From Candidatus Bathyarchaeota archaeon (GTDB lineage: Archaea > Thermoproteota > Bathyarchaeia > Bathyarchaeales > Bathycorpusculaceae): a stretch of DNA of 6,782 nucleotides. Positions 1 through 5,594 of this stretch are shown in pieces. The stretch's first letter is position 1. Each line of letters begins with the position of its first letter. A model generated the notes under the pieces. It was not told the DNA's origin. It did not search any database and saw nothing but the letters and a program-made list of their open reading frames with translations. Position numbers and translations under genes: made by a program. Where the stretch lies: NCBI GenBank assembly GCA_026014845.1, contig JAOZHM010000178.1:1-6782 (forward strand), read 5' to 3'.

Positions 1-2
1 AA

Positions 3-275
3 CTTCTTTTTTGTTGTTATGTTGTTATTGGAAATTTGCTTGCCGGAAAGGAACTGGTGAAAAATATGGCTGAAGAATTCGAGCGTTCCAGTGGAGACTT
101 AGCTTGGAGAATGGCAAAGGCGTTAAAAGCTGGAAGCGAATGCGGTGGAGACAGGCGAGGAGAAAAATCAGCCGCATTGATTGTGGTCAGCACCGAAAAA
201 GTGGAAGTGGAGATAAAAGTTGACAAGCATGTAAATCCCATTGGTGAGCTGTTTGGAAGACTAAACTTACAATAA
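3..275 (+). CDS. DUF1028-family protein, C-terminal part (5' end outside the window)
   Basis: The frame is open from the left edge to the TAA at 273-275, so this is the 3' end of a gene that begins upstream. The visible part carries the C-terminal signature of DUF1028 proteins: IGNLLAGKE near the left edge, then MAEEFE, a run equivalent to GGDRRGEKSAALIVV (split around residue 60 of the visible part), and a VDKHVNPIGEL ending. DUF1028 belongs to the Ntn-hydrolase-like fold; its substrate is not established. The first 20 bases are T-rich and give LLFCCY, unlike the usual residues before the GN(L)LAG motif, so a frame break or divergence just at the edge is possible. The TTG at 36 is an internal Leu codon, not a start. 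It lies 70 bases upstream of the threonine dehydrogenase on the same strand, but that gene seems to have its own promoter. Confidence 0.72.
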   Translation, partial: LLFCCYVVIGNLLAGKELVKNMAEEFERSSGDLAWRMAKALKAGSECGGDRRGEKSAALIVVSTEKVEVEIKVDKHVNPIGELFGRLNLQ

Positions 276-299
276 ATAGGAGTTTTTCATTCGAAAATT

Positions 300-310
300 C
301 TATATCTTAA
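300..310 (+). promoter_or_regulatory. TATA-like box upstream of threonine dehydrogenase
   Basis: The A/T-rich stretch CTATATCTTAA lies about 40 bases before the first ATG of the downstream gene. With the usual archaeal TATA-to-start distance of about 25-28 bases, transcription would begin near 331 and give a leader of roughly 15-30 bases. No Shine-Dalgarno is visible in that leader, which fits a short-leader archaeal transcript. Inferred from sequence only. Confidence 0.4.
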
Positions 311-345
311 AAATCACAACATCACTTCTCAATTGAAGTCGCTAA

Positions 346-1323
346 ATGGCTGGAAAAACCATGGAAAGAATCCTTGTAACTGGAGCCACAGGACAGATCG
401 GGTCCGAACTAACAATAGAGCTGCGAAAAAAGTATGGCGGTGAAAATGTCATTGCAGCTGGGCATAGGAGAAAACCCAGCGAAAAACTAGTTAACTCGGG
501 TCCCTTCGAATACATTGATGTCACTGACAGAGAGAGCGTTGAGAAAGTTGTGAAAAAATATGACATTAACATTATCTATCATCTTGCTGCGGTGTTATCG
601 GCTATAGGTGAAGAAAAACCGCAACTTGCTTGGAAAGTGAACATGAACGGCCTTTACAACGTGCTTGAGATTGCAAGGGAACACGGGTTGGTTAGAGTTT
701 TTTGGCCCAGCTCCATGGCTGTCTTTGGCCAAGAGGCACCTCGCATTAACACGCCTCAAGACGCAGTGTTAATCCCTCGCACAATGTATGGCGTCACAAA
801 GGTTGCCGGTGAACTGTTGTGCAACTACTACTTCCTTCGATTCGGTTTGGATGTGCGAAGCGTCAGGTATCCCGGGGTCATAAGTAGCGAGACTCCTCCG
901 GGTGGCGGCACAACAGACTACGCGGTGGAGATATTTTATGACGCCGTCAAGAATAAGCGGTACACATGCTTTGTGAGGGAGGATACGGTGCTGCCGATGA
1001 TGTATATGCCTGACTGTACCAAAGCAGCCATAGATCTGATGGAGGCTGACTCGTCTCGGATTACATGTCGTACAAGTTACAACGTGACTGGGATGAGCTT
1101 CTCCGCCGGAGAGCTAACGTCTGAAATCAAAAGGTACATTCCAGAATTCGAATGTGAATACAAGCCTGACTTCAGACAGAAGATTGCGGATTCTTGGCCA
1201 ATGTCGATAGATGACAGCGTGGCTCGTGAGGAGTGGGGTTGGAATCCAACGTATGAATTGTCTGTCATGACAAAGGACATGATTGAAAAACTGACGAAAC
1301 GGTTTGCCGAAGGCAATCTTTAA
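346..1323 (+). CDS. tdh: L-threonine 3-dehydrogenase, SDR / UDP-galactose-4-epimerase-like type
   Basis: This NAD-dependent enzyme oxidises L-threonine to 2-amino-3-ketobutyrate in the cytoplasm; the downstream Kbl would cleave that product to glycine and acetyl-CoA. The 325-residue protein has the size of the extended-SDR threonine dehydrogenases, not of the zinc-dependent MDR type. The Rossmann motif GATGQIG is at residues 13-19 (G13, G16, G19). The active site shows S122-S123 in PSSMAVFG and the Y148-x3-K152 pair. Family-specific stretches are HLAAVLSA (79-86), VNMNGLYNVLE (98-108), GGGTTDYAVEIF (186-197) and the C-terminal WPMSIDDS with AREEWGWNP (284-301). The ATG at 361 (MERILVTG) is an equally good start, since many homologues begin just before the Rossmann strand; neither start has a clear ribosome site. 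The TAA overlaps the stop codon of a decayed acetyltransferase on the other strand. Confidence 0.93.
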   Translation: MAGKTMERILVTGATGQIGSELTIELRKKYGGENVIAAGHRRKPSEKLVNSGPFEYIDVTDRESVEKVVKKYDINIIYHLAAVLSAIGEEKPQLAWKVNMNGLYNVLEIAREHGLVRVFWPSSMAVFGQEAPRINTPQDAVLIPRTMYGVTKVAGELLCNYYFLRFGLDVRSVRYPGVISSETPPGGGTTDYAVEIFYDAVKNKRYTCFVREDTVLPMMYMPDCTKAAIDLMEADSSRITCRTSYNVTGMSFSAGELTSEIKRYIPEFECEYKPDFRQKIADSWPMSIDDSVAREEWGWNPTYELSVMTKDMIEKLTKRFAEGNL

Positions 1324-1619
1324 GGATACTCATAAAACATCATGTCTACGTAACATCCATCAATGAAACAGTAACTTCTTATTGCTTCAGTGTTCTTGAA
1401 GCCGTGATTTTCAAGTGCAGTTTTTGTCTTTATCAAAAATGAAGAAATTTACAATTTCAGAACTCTATCCACATCCTTATCAGGGTGACCTTTAAGAGTA
1501 CGCGCGCTAGTATTGCCTTGGAGAGGTTTGAGATCTCGAAGCACTAAGACGTTGTCCGACCCGTCGTACAGCTGAGAGATTTCAAGACTCTCCAATTTCC
1601 AGCTGAGTTTCTCCCACAT
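1320..1619 (-). pseudogene. Decayed GNAT-family N-acetyltransferase (C-terminal remnant)
   Basis: On the minus strand, 1448-1320 encodes 42 residues that end exactly at a TAA overlapping the stop of the threonine dehydrogenase. They read like the end of a GNAT acetyltransferase: KTKTALENHGFKNTEAIRSY, then CFIDGCYVDMMFYEYP. This is the usual 'xALYEKxGFKxEGxxRxxxxxDGxYVDxxxM' tail, the last helix and strand of the fold. In the same frame upstream, after one in-frame TAA (1451-1449), the frame is open back to an ATG at 1619 (MWEKLSWKLE..., 56 codons). The residues either side of the stop (VDRVLKL / ISSFLIKT) line up with a GNAT strand, so the stop appears to interrupt the gene. The acetyl-CoA-binding R/Q-x-x-G-x-G/A loop is not convincing (only QGNTSA near 1500). 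The tail identification is firm; the extent upstream is uncertain, and the 56-codon ORF could be unrelated. Confidence 0.55.
1518..1595 (+). repeat. 20-bp imperfect inverted repeat (hairpin) with 38-base interior
   Basis: The arms are 1518-1537 (TTGGAGAG...GATCTC) and 1576-1595 (GAGATTTC...CTCTCCAA). As a + strand RNA, 17 positions pair by Watson-Crick, two are G-U and one is a G-A mismatch. On the other strand the two G-U positions become A-C mismatches, so the fold favours a + strand transcript. The interior can form a further GACG/CGTC stem. It lies within the acetyltransferase remnant between tdh and kbl. It could be a 3'-end structure of the tdh transcript, a non-coding RNA or a small mobile-element remnant. 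No function is assigned. Confidence 0.45.
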
Positions 1620-1768
1620 GTGTCGTTTTCTAATATTTTCAGTAGTTTAGTTCTGATGATTGTGGATTCTGCATAGCCCAACGCACACTGTGCAAACTGT
1701 CTTTTCTAATTTCTGCTTAAGAATGGTGAAATGCTAAAAGGAACGATGTAATCATGAAAAGACTATAG

Positions 1769-1781
1769 GTAAATATTAAAA
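1769..1781 (+). promoter_or_regulatory. TATA-like box upstream of kbl
   Basis: GTAAATATTAAAA is the most TATA-like stretch before kbl. Counting 25-28 bases downstream puts the transcript start near 1800, just ahead of the Shine-Dalgarno at 1803-1811. This suggests kbl is transcribed on its own with a very short leader, independently of tdh. Confidence 0.4.
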
Positions 1782-1802
1782 GAAACTGAAACTAAATTTG
1801 TA

Positions 1803-1811
1803 GAAGGTGAT
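1803..1811 (+). promoter_or_regulatory. Shine-Dalgarno of kbl (decides the start)
   Basis: GAAGGTGAT matches the archaeal consensus GGAGGTGAT at 8 of 9 bases and sits 4 bases before GTG 1816. The alternative GTG at 1807 lies inside this site and so is unlikely to be the start. Confidence 0.75.
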
Positions 1812-1815
1812 TAGT

Positions 1816-3018
1816 GTGGCAGTTTCGCGTCATCCAACAAGATATTTAGGTGAAGAATATCAACGCTTGGTTCGTGAAAGCCTTAACTGGCAGCTCAGGG
1901 TTCTGGAAAGCGCAAGCGAACCCGTCTGCACTGTAGACGGAAAGGAGGTTTTGATGCTTTGTGCAAACAACTATCTAAACCTTGCAACTCACCCGAAAGT
2001 GGTTGAGGCAACGATAAAGGCAACCAGAAAATACGGGGCAGGCGCTGGCAGCGACAGGTCGATTTCTGGCAACATGTTTCTTCATGAGGAATTGGACCGT
2101 CGTCTAGCAAAGTTCAAGAACGCTCCAGCCTCGCTGACATTTCAAACAGGATTTATGGCTAATGAGGGGCTTATTCCCCAGCTTGCTGGCAGAGGAGACT
2201 TATTCGTTTCAGACGAGCTAAACCACGGTTCAATAATCGACGGAGTAAGACTATGCCGCGCGGATAGAGCGATATTCAAACATAAAAACATAGAAGACTT
2301 AACACGTGTGATGGAAGAAGCGGAAAAACACGACCCTCCTTACAATCACGTTTGGATCTTCACGGACGGGGTTTTCAGTATGGACGGAGACCTTGCACCA
2401 CTACCAGAGATAGCCAAGATTGCCAAGGAACACGGAGCCGGCGTCTATGTTGACGATGCTCATGGTGAAGGTGTTTTAGGCGAGGGTGGACGGGGCATCG
2501 TGGACCACTTCAAACTTGGGCGTGACGAGGTGCATGCAGAGATGGGAACCTTCTCTAAGGCTTTCGGCGTCGTAGGCGGGCACATCACTGGCGGCGAAGA
2601 CCTTCGTAACTTTACGTATAATAAGGCTAGGAGCTGGCTGTTGAGCGGTGCTGTTCCGCCTGGTGTTGCTGCCGCTTGTATTGCAGCCATAGATGTGCTT
2701 GAAACAGAACCGCAACACGTTAGAAGGGTTTGGGAAAACCGCAACCATCTCTTGGATGGGTTTAAGGATGCTGGGTTTGACACTGGAAACGGGGAAACGC
2801 CTATAATTCCTGTGATGTGTGGAAAGAGCAAAACGTCAAAGGACTTTGCAGACTACCTCTGGACAAAAGGGATCTTTGTACTGCCAATCTTCTACCCGAT
2901 GGTTGCGAGGGAAAAAGCCAGACTCAGAGTCCAGCTGTGCACAAAACATACAACAGAACAACTAGACAGAGCCTTAGAAGTCTTCAAAGAAGGCGGCAGA
3001 AACCTCGGAATAATCTAA
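1816..3018 (+). CDS. kbl: Glycine C-acetyltransferase (2-amino-3-ketobutyrate CoA ligase), PLP-dependent
   Basis: A cytoplasmic alpha-oxoamine synthase, fold type I. It cleaves 2-amino-3-ketobutyrate with CoA into glycine and acetyl-CoA, the step after threonine dehydrogenase. The 400-residue length is normal for the family. Numbered from GTG 1816, the motifs are: NNYLNLA (51-57); the glycine-rich GAGAGSDRSISG (75-86); DELNHGSIIDG (133-143), whose H137 would stack on the PLP ring; VDDAHGEGVLG (212-222) with the PLP-pyridine aspartate; and GTFSKAFG (244-251), whose K248 should form the PLP Schiff base. RLRVQLC with HTTEQLD near residue 370 is the usual C-terminal region. KBL and the closely related 8-amino-7-oxononanoate and 5-aminolevulinate synthases share these motifs; the tdh neighbour and the absence of biotin or haem genes support Kbl. 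An extension to GTG 1807 would place the start inside the Shine-Dalgarno. Confidence 0.9.
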   Translation: MAVSRHPTRYLGEEYQRLVRESLNWQLRVLESASEPVCTVDGKEVLMLCANNYLNLATHPKVVEATIKATRKYGAGAGSDRSISGNMFLHEELDRRLAKFKNAPASLTFQTGFMANEGLIPQLAGRGDLFVSDELNHGSIIDGVRLCRADRAIFKHKNIEDLTRVMEEAEKHDPPYNHVWIFTDGVFSMDGDLAPLPEIAKIAKEHGAGVYVDDAHGEGVLGEGGRGIVDHFKLGRDEVHAEMGTFSKAFGVVGGHITGGEDLRNFTYNKARSWLLSGAVPPGVAAACIAAIDVLETEPQHVRRVWENRNHLLDGFKDAGFDTGNGETPIIPVMCGKSKTSKDFADYLWTKGIFVLPIFYPMVAREKARLRVQLCTKHTTEQLDRALEVFKEGGRNLGII

Positions 3019-3041
3019 AAGCTCCCCATGCACTTCTCTCA

Positions 3042-3047
3042 TTTTTT
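3042..3047 (+). terminator. Possible T-run terminator after kbl
   Basis: A run of six T, in a pyrimidine-rich stretch (CTTCTCTCATTTTTTGTG), follows the kbl stop by 24 bases. Archaeal RNA polymerase often terminates at such T-runs without a hairpin. The next gene starts only 15 bases later and lacks a clear TATA box, so read-through into it is equally possible. Confidence 0.25.
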
Positions 3048-3062
3048 GTGTTCTTGCTGCAG

Positions 3063-3671
3063 ATGCCAATGAATATATCTTCAAAAAAACAGTTGTTACG
3101 AGAAAAAGTTTGGAGCGAGATGAAACGATCCAGAATCGCAGCTTTTCCTCTTCCATGTCAAGGCAGAATCCCAAATTTCAAAGGAGCTGAAGCTGCAGCT
3201 GAAAGACTGCGTCAACTAAAGGAATGGAAACAGGCCGAAGTCGTTTTTGTCAATCCAGATTCGCCGCAACGCAAAGTCAGAGAAAACGCTCTCAGAGACG
3301 AAAAAACTTTGATAATGGCTTCTCCAAGGCTTAAAAAAGGCTTCATGCTGATTGACCCAGCTAAAGCGAAAGGAAAAGAATGCTACGCATCAACAATTAA
3401 AGGCGCTTTCAAATTTGGAGCAAGAGTGCAAGAGTTTCCTAAGCCAGACTTAGTTGTTGAAGGCTCCGTTGCTGTTGACGTGCATGGGCATAGGCTTGGA
3501 AAGGGACATGGCTACAGTGACTTAGAAATACAAATCCTAAAAAGAATGTTTGGGAAAGTTCTGGTGGTCACAACGGTTCATGACTTACAAGTTGTCAAAG
3601 ATGTTCCCTTCGAGAAAAAAGATGAAAAAGTTTCAATAATCGTTACGCCAACGCAGGTTGTTCGTGTTTAG
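3063..3671 (+). CDS. MTHFSD-like 5-formyltetrahydrofolate cyclo-ligase superfamily protein
   Basis: The 202-residue protein belongs to the superfamily of 5-formyltetrahydrofolate cyclo-ligase (COG0212), which makes 5,10-methenyltetrahydrofolate from 5-formyl-THF with ATP. It resembles the divergent MTHFSD branch more than the classical enzyme. Landmarks: SKKQLLREKVW (7-17), the MTHFSD hallmark RIPNFKGA (35-42), NPDSPQ (64-69), SPRLKKGF (87-94), GKGHGYSDLE (146-155) and VHDLQVV (172-178). GKGHGYSDLE replaces the classical GxGxGYYDR nucleotide-binding motif, so cyclo-ligase activity cannot be assumed. The open frame runs back to 2817, but that part overlaps kbl and has no family similarity. ATG 3063 or 3069 is therefore the start; neither has a clear Shine-Dalgarno. 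It lies 44 bases after kbl on the same strand. A link from glycine to one-carbon metabolism is plausible but inferred. Confidence 0.82.
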   Translation: MPMNISSKKQLLREKVWSEMKRSRIAAFPLPCQGRIPNFKGAEAAAERLRQLKEWKQAEVVFVNPDSPQRKVRENALRDEKTLIMASPRLKKGFMLIDPAKAKGKECYASTIKGAFKFGARVQEFPKPDLVVEGSVAVDVHGHRLGKGHGYSDLEIQILKRMFGKVLVVTTVHDLQVVKDVPFEKKDEKVSIIVTPTQVVRV

Positions 3672-3678
3672 AGCTGAT
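3671..3678 (+). promoter_or_regulatory. Shine-Dalgarno pointing to ATG 3683 of the small cysteine protein
   Basis: GAGCTGAT matches the GAGGTGAT core at 7 of 8 bases and stands 4 bases before ATG 3683, the same spacing as at kbl. It overlaps the TAG of the MTHFSD-like gene by one base. The ATG it serves is one base out of frame with the conserved small-protein reading frame. Confidence 0.45.
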
Positions 3679-3714
3679 TGAAATGAAGTCTGCAAATGGT
3701 ATGTTTCTTGTCCA

Positions 3715-3888
3715 ATGAAGAGGTTTTATGAGGAAGGGAGGCTTGAACGAAAATGGATAGATGAGTATTGTATGGGTGACTACACGCGTTGCGTACGATA
3801 TGAACTGGAGGAGGCGGGAATACCGCACCCTGACAACATGCTCCCAAATGGCAAAATAATGAAATCGTTATCACAAGTTTCTTCTTAG
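3715..3888 (+). CDS. Small conserved cysteine-containing protein (57 aa as read), possibly frame-broken at its 5' end
   Basis: The frame from ATG 3715 to TAG 3886-3888 encodes 57 residues: a charged helix-like start (MKRFYEEGRLERKWIDEYC), C19 and C26 as CMGDYTRC, VRYELEEAG, then HPDNMLPNG. This pattern resembles a family of small proteins of about 60-75 residues in anaerobic archaea and bacteria, recognised by motif only and of unknown function. Upstream the same frame is open from 3682 and reads VCKWYVSCP directly before the ATG, giving four cysteines with spacing C-x5-C-x19-C-x6-C, which would suit a metal or Fe-S site. That extension has no in-frame start codon. A well-placed ATG with ribosome site exists at 3683 but is one base out of frame. 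As the sequence stands, a product from 3715 loses two cysteines. It probably shares a transcript with the MTHFSD-like gene, whose stop is 11 bases before ATG 3683. Confidence 0.6.
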   Translation: MKRFYEEGRLERKWIDEYCMGDYTRCVRYELEEAGIPHPDNMLPNGKIMKSLSQVSS

Positions 3889-3898
3889 GAAAGCTTTA

Positions 3899-3910
3899 AT
3901 TCAATATTTT
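3899..3910 (+). promoter_or_regulatory. TATA-like box upstream of the M48 protease gene
   Basis: ATTCAATATTTT lies about 28 bases before ATG 3933. The expected transcript start is at or within a base or two of the ATG, and there is no Shine-Dalgarno, so the mRNA is probably leaderless. The following bases are two overlapping copies of TTTTGTTATT (3907-3916 and 3915-3924), which may simply be low-complexity promoter DNA. Confidence 0.4.
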
Positions 3911-3932
3911 GTTATTTTGTTATTGAGAGATA

Positions 3933-4970
3933 ATGGCCAGATTAGTTGAGTTAAAGCTTACGATGAGCTTATCCATTTTTCTAGTAGCTTTTATATTCGC
4001 CATTTTCTTAGCGGCAATAATGTTCATTTTACATTTCCCCTTGATACTTGCTTTGATTGGTACAGTAATTTTCATACTAATTCAATATCTTGTCGGACCA
4101 GCCATTGTCAAGGCCTCAACACGCCTACGCTATCTGAAACCCGGAGAAAATCCATGGCTTGAATCTACCGTGAAGGAACTTGTAGACAAGAGCAGGATAC
4201 CGATGCCAAAACTAGCCACAGTTCCAGACCAGACGCCAAACGCTTTTGTTTTCGGCAGAACAGCTGGCAGCGCGACTTTAGCAGTTCATGAAGGACTGCT
4301 GATCAAGCTGAACAAGGAAGAAGTTAAAGGCGTAATCGGCCACGAGCTAGGACACATAAGACACAAAGATTACATTGTGATGACCCTGCTTTCTGCGTTA
4401 CCTCTACTCGCCTATCTTATCGCTCGGGGAACATGGATAGCGGCAAGATTTTCTGGATCTTCTTCAAGGAGGAAAGAAGAAGGGAGCATAAGAGCTGCGT
4501 TCTTCCTAGTCGGAATAATCTCCTACATAGTCTACATCGTTTCGCTGCTTTGCGTGATGAAGCTCAGCAGACTGCGAGAGCATTACGCAGACGCTTACTC
4601 AGCTTACGTAACTACGTCGCCTAGAAGCCTAGAAAGCGCTTTAGCAAAAATAACCTATGGATTGTCACTTTCACCAAAACCGCCTTCTGGAGCGAGAGCG
4701 TTCTACATTGGCGATCCAGCGTTAGCTAAACAGGAAATTCAGCAAATAATGTCTAGAAAGGAAGAGTACGACTTGGACAAAGATGGGGTGCTGGATGAAA
4801 GAGAGTTACAGCTGGCTATGGAAAAAGAAGCTAAATCAACGTGGTCAAAAATAAACACGTGGTTCTCGACACATCCGCCAACTTTCAAGCGAATATTGCT
4901 GTTGAGTGAAATAGAGAGGGAAATGGAGACCGGAAGGTACACAAGCGATCGCGTCTACGCTCGTGTTTAG
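3933..4970 (+). CDS. htpX: HtpX-type M48 membrane zinc metalloprotease with an EF-hand loop
   Basis: An integral membrane endopeptidase expected to degrade misfolded membrane proteins from the cytoplasmic side. The 345-residue protein has two N-terminal membrane segments (about 12-34 and 36-56), then the protease domain. VIGHELGHIRH carries the HExxH zinc site (H137, E138, H141). Two more hydrophobic segments follow (about 148-167 and 188-209). REHYADAYS supplies the third zinc ligand, E216, with the ExxxD spacing of the family. NAFVFG (103-108) and FSTHPPTFKRI (311-321) are also typical of HtpX. Residues 280-291 form a complete EF-hand loop (D280, D282, D284, G285, L287, E291) in the stretch between the third zinc ligand and the STHPP motif. 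E. coli HtpX (about 293 residues) lacks it. It appears to be transcribed alone; a T-run follows the stop. Confidence 0.9.
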   Translation: MARLVELKLTMSLSIFLVAFIFAIFLAAIMFILHFPLILALIGTVIFILIQYLVGPAIVKASTRLRYLKPGENPWLESTVKELVDKSRIPMPKLATVPDQTPNAFVFGRTAGSATLAVHEGLLIKLNKEEVKGVIGHELGHIRHKDYIVMTLLSALPLLAYLIARGTWIAARFSGSSSRRKEEGSIRAAFFLVGIISYIVYIVSLLCVMKLSRLREHYADAYSAYVTTSPRSLESALAKITYGLSLSPKPPSGARAFYIGDPALAKQEIQQIMSRKEEYDLDKDGVLDERELQLAMEKEAKSTWSKINTWFSTHPPTFKRILLLSEIEREMETGRYTSDRVYARV

Positions 4971-4984
4971 CCCTGGCTAATGTA

Positions 4985-4990
4985 TTTTTT
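4985..4990 (+). terminator. T-run terminator after htpX
   Basis: Six T residues lie 14 bases after the htpX stop, in the 42-base gap before the end of the convergent gene. This suits archaeal intrinsic termination of the + strand transcript. No hairpin is visible. Confidence 0.35.
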
Positions 4991-5012
4991 GACAATTGGG
5001 AAAAGGGTGCGC

Positions 5013-5528
5013 TTAGGTTTCTATGTTGAAGGGTAGAATGGCATGTGCGTGGACTGTAGATTCGTTGATGATTTCGTAGCCCAGTAGCAAGTAAACGCAT
5101 AATCCTTGCTTGTTGATTACGTCTGCTCTCAATGCCTTAACAGTTATGGTTTCGCCTTCACTCAAGTAGCCACTTTCAAAGAGCTCCTCTCTCATCGTTA
5201 CTTCTCCGTCAACAGTCCATGCTTGTGGCAGATGAATTCGTATCTGTCCTTCGGTGGTGTCTACTATTAGCATGTTCTTGAATAGAGCGACAACGGCTCC
5301 ATCAACTTCCGTTGGTTCCGAGTGATTGAGAAACCACCAAACACGCCGAGCCTTAAGCCTAGGTTTGCACCTGCAACGTGCATCGAAGTTCATGTCGTTG
5401 AGTATTTCTACGTCGGATTCTTGGTCTCCATTAGACTGAAGTGCGTTGGTCAATGGCGCATACAGAAATACGCTTGCAACTGCAACTATTACTAGTGTGA
5501 TGGCGAGAATCTTTGTTTTCGACTTCAT
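5013..5528 (-). CDS. Exported or membrane-tethered protein of unknown function (171 aa)
   Basis: I do not recognise a named family. The N-terminus (MKSKTKILAITLVIVAVASV) has two to three basic residues and a hydrophobic run at about 7-25, which is a signal peptide or single membrane anchor; the rest would lie outside the cell. A short acidic linker follows (QESDVEILND), then a basic segment with two cysteines and WW (CRCKPRLKARRVWWF, 52-66). From about residue 72 there is a beta-rich domain: VDGAVVALFKNMLIVDTTEG, then IRIHLPQAWTVDGEV, GETITVKALRADVI and a C-terminal YLLLGYEI. Alternating hydrophobic strands with a VxGxVV...ITV layout suggest a small OB-like barrel, which is an inference. The start is supported by GGAGGTGG 7 bases upstream. 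The gene converges on htpX and is transcribed away from the palindromic element near 5605. Confidence 0.72.
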   Translation of the reverse strand: MKSKTKILAITLVIVAVASVFLYAPLTNALQSNGDQESDVEILNDMNFDARCRCKPRLKARRVWWFLNHSEPTEVDGAVVALFKNMLIVDTTEGQIRIHLPQAWTVDGEVTMREELFESGYLSEGETITVKALRADVINKQGLCVYLLLGYEIINESTVHAHAILPFNIET

Positions 5529-5535
5529 GTTTTTT

Positions 5536-5543
5536 CCACCTCC
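5536..5543 (-). promoter_or_regulatory. Strong Shine-Dalgarno of the 171-aa exported protein
   Basis: On the minus strand GGAGGTGG stands 7 bases before ATG 5528 and matches the archaeal anti-Shine-Dalgarno at 7 consecutive bases. It fixes the start codon and is the strongest ribosome site in the right half of the window. Confidence 0.75.
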
Positions 5544-5576
5544 GTTTGGGATTGTTAAGTGGAGCTTTGTTGGTGT

Positions 5577-5586
5577 CTTAATAAAG
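5577..5586 (-). promoter_or_regulatory. TATA-like box for the 171-aa exported protein
   Basis: On the minus strand CTTTATTAAG is preceded by ACC, a weak BRE-like context. It is centred about 54 bases before the ATG, giving a predicted leader of roughly 25-30 bases that contains the Shine-Dalgarno. Confidence 0.45.
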
Positions 5587-5594
5587 GGTGATGC

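Noticed and set aside
1..35. T-rich left edge as a promoter or repeat
   Set aside because: The DUF1028 frame stays open through it, so it is more simply coding sequence cut by the window edge.
17..241. Minus-strand ORF opposite the DUF1028 fragment
   Set aside because: Ser/Thr/Phe-rich shadow; the plus strand carries clear DUF1028 motifs.
2460..2831. Minus-strand ORF of 123 codons
   Set aside because: It lies wholly inside kbl, opposite its conserved PLP-binding region, and its translation is Ser/Pro-rich with no recognisable motif; a shadow of kbl.
2817..3062. N-terminal extension of the MTHFSD-like frame
   Set aside because: It overlaps the 3' end of kbl in another frame and has no family similarity; homologues begin near SKKQLLREKVW, so ATG 3063 or 3069 is the start.
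3643..3874. Minus-strand ORFs of 61 and 68 codons between the MTHFSD-like gene and htpX
   Set aside because: They oppose the small cysteine protein frame, which has family-like motifs; the minus-strand translations have none.
4433..4624. Plus-strand ORF of 63 codons
   Set aside because: Lies inside htpX in another frame; its translation is Arg-rich and without motifs.
4885..5100. Minus-strand ORF spanning the htpX end and the 171-aa gene end
   Set aside because: It overlaps two well-supported genes in other frames and has no motif.
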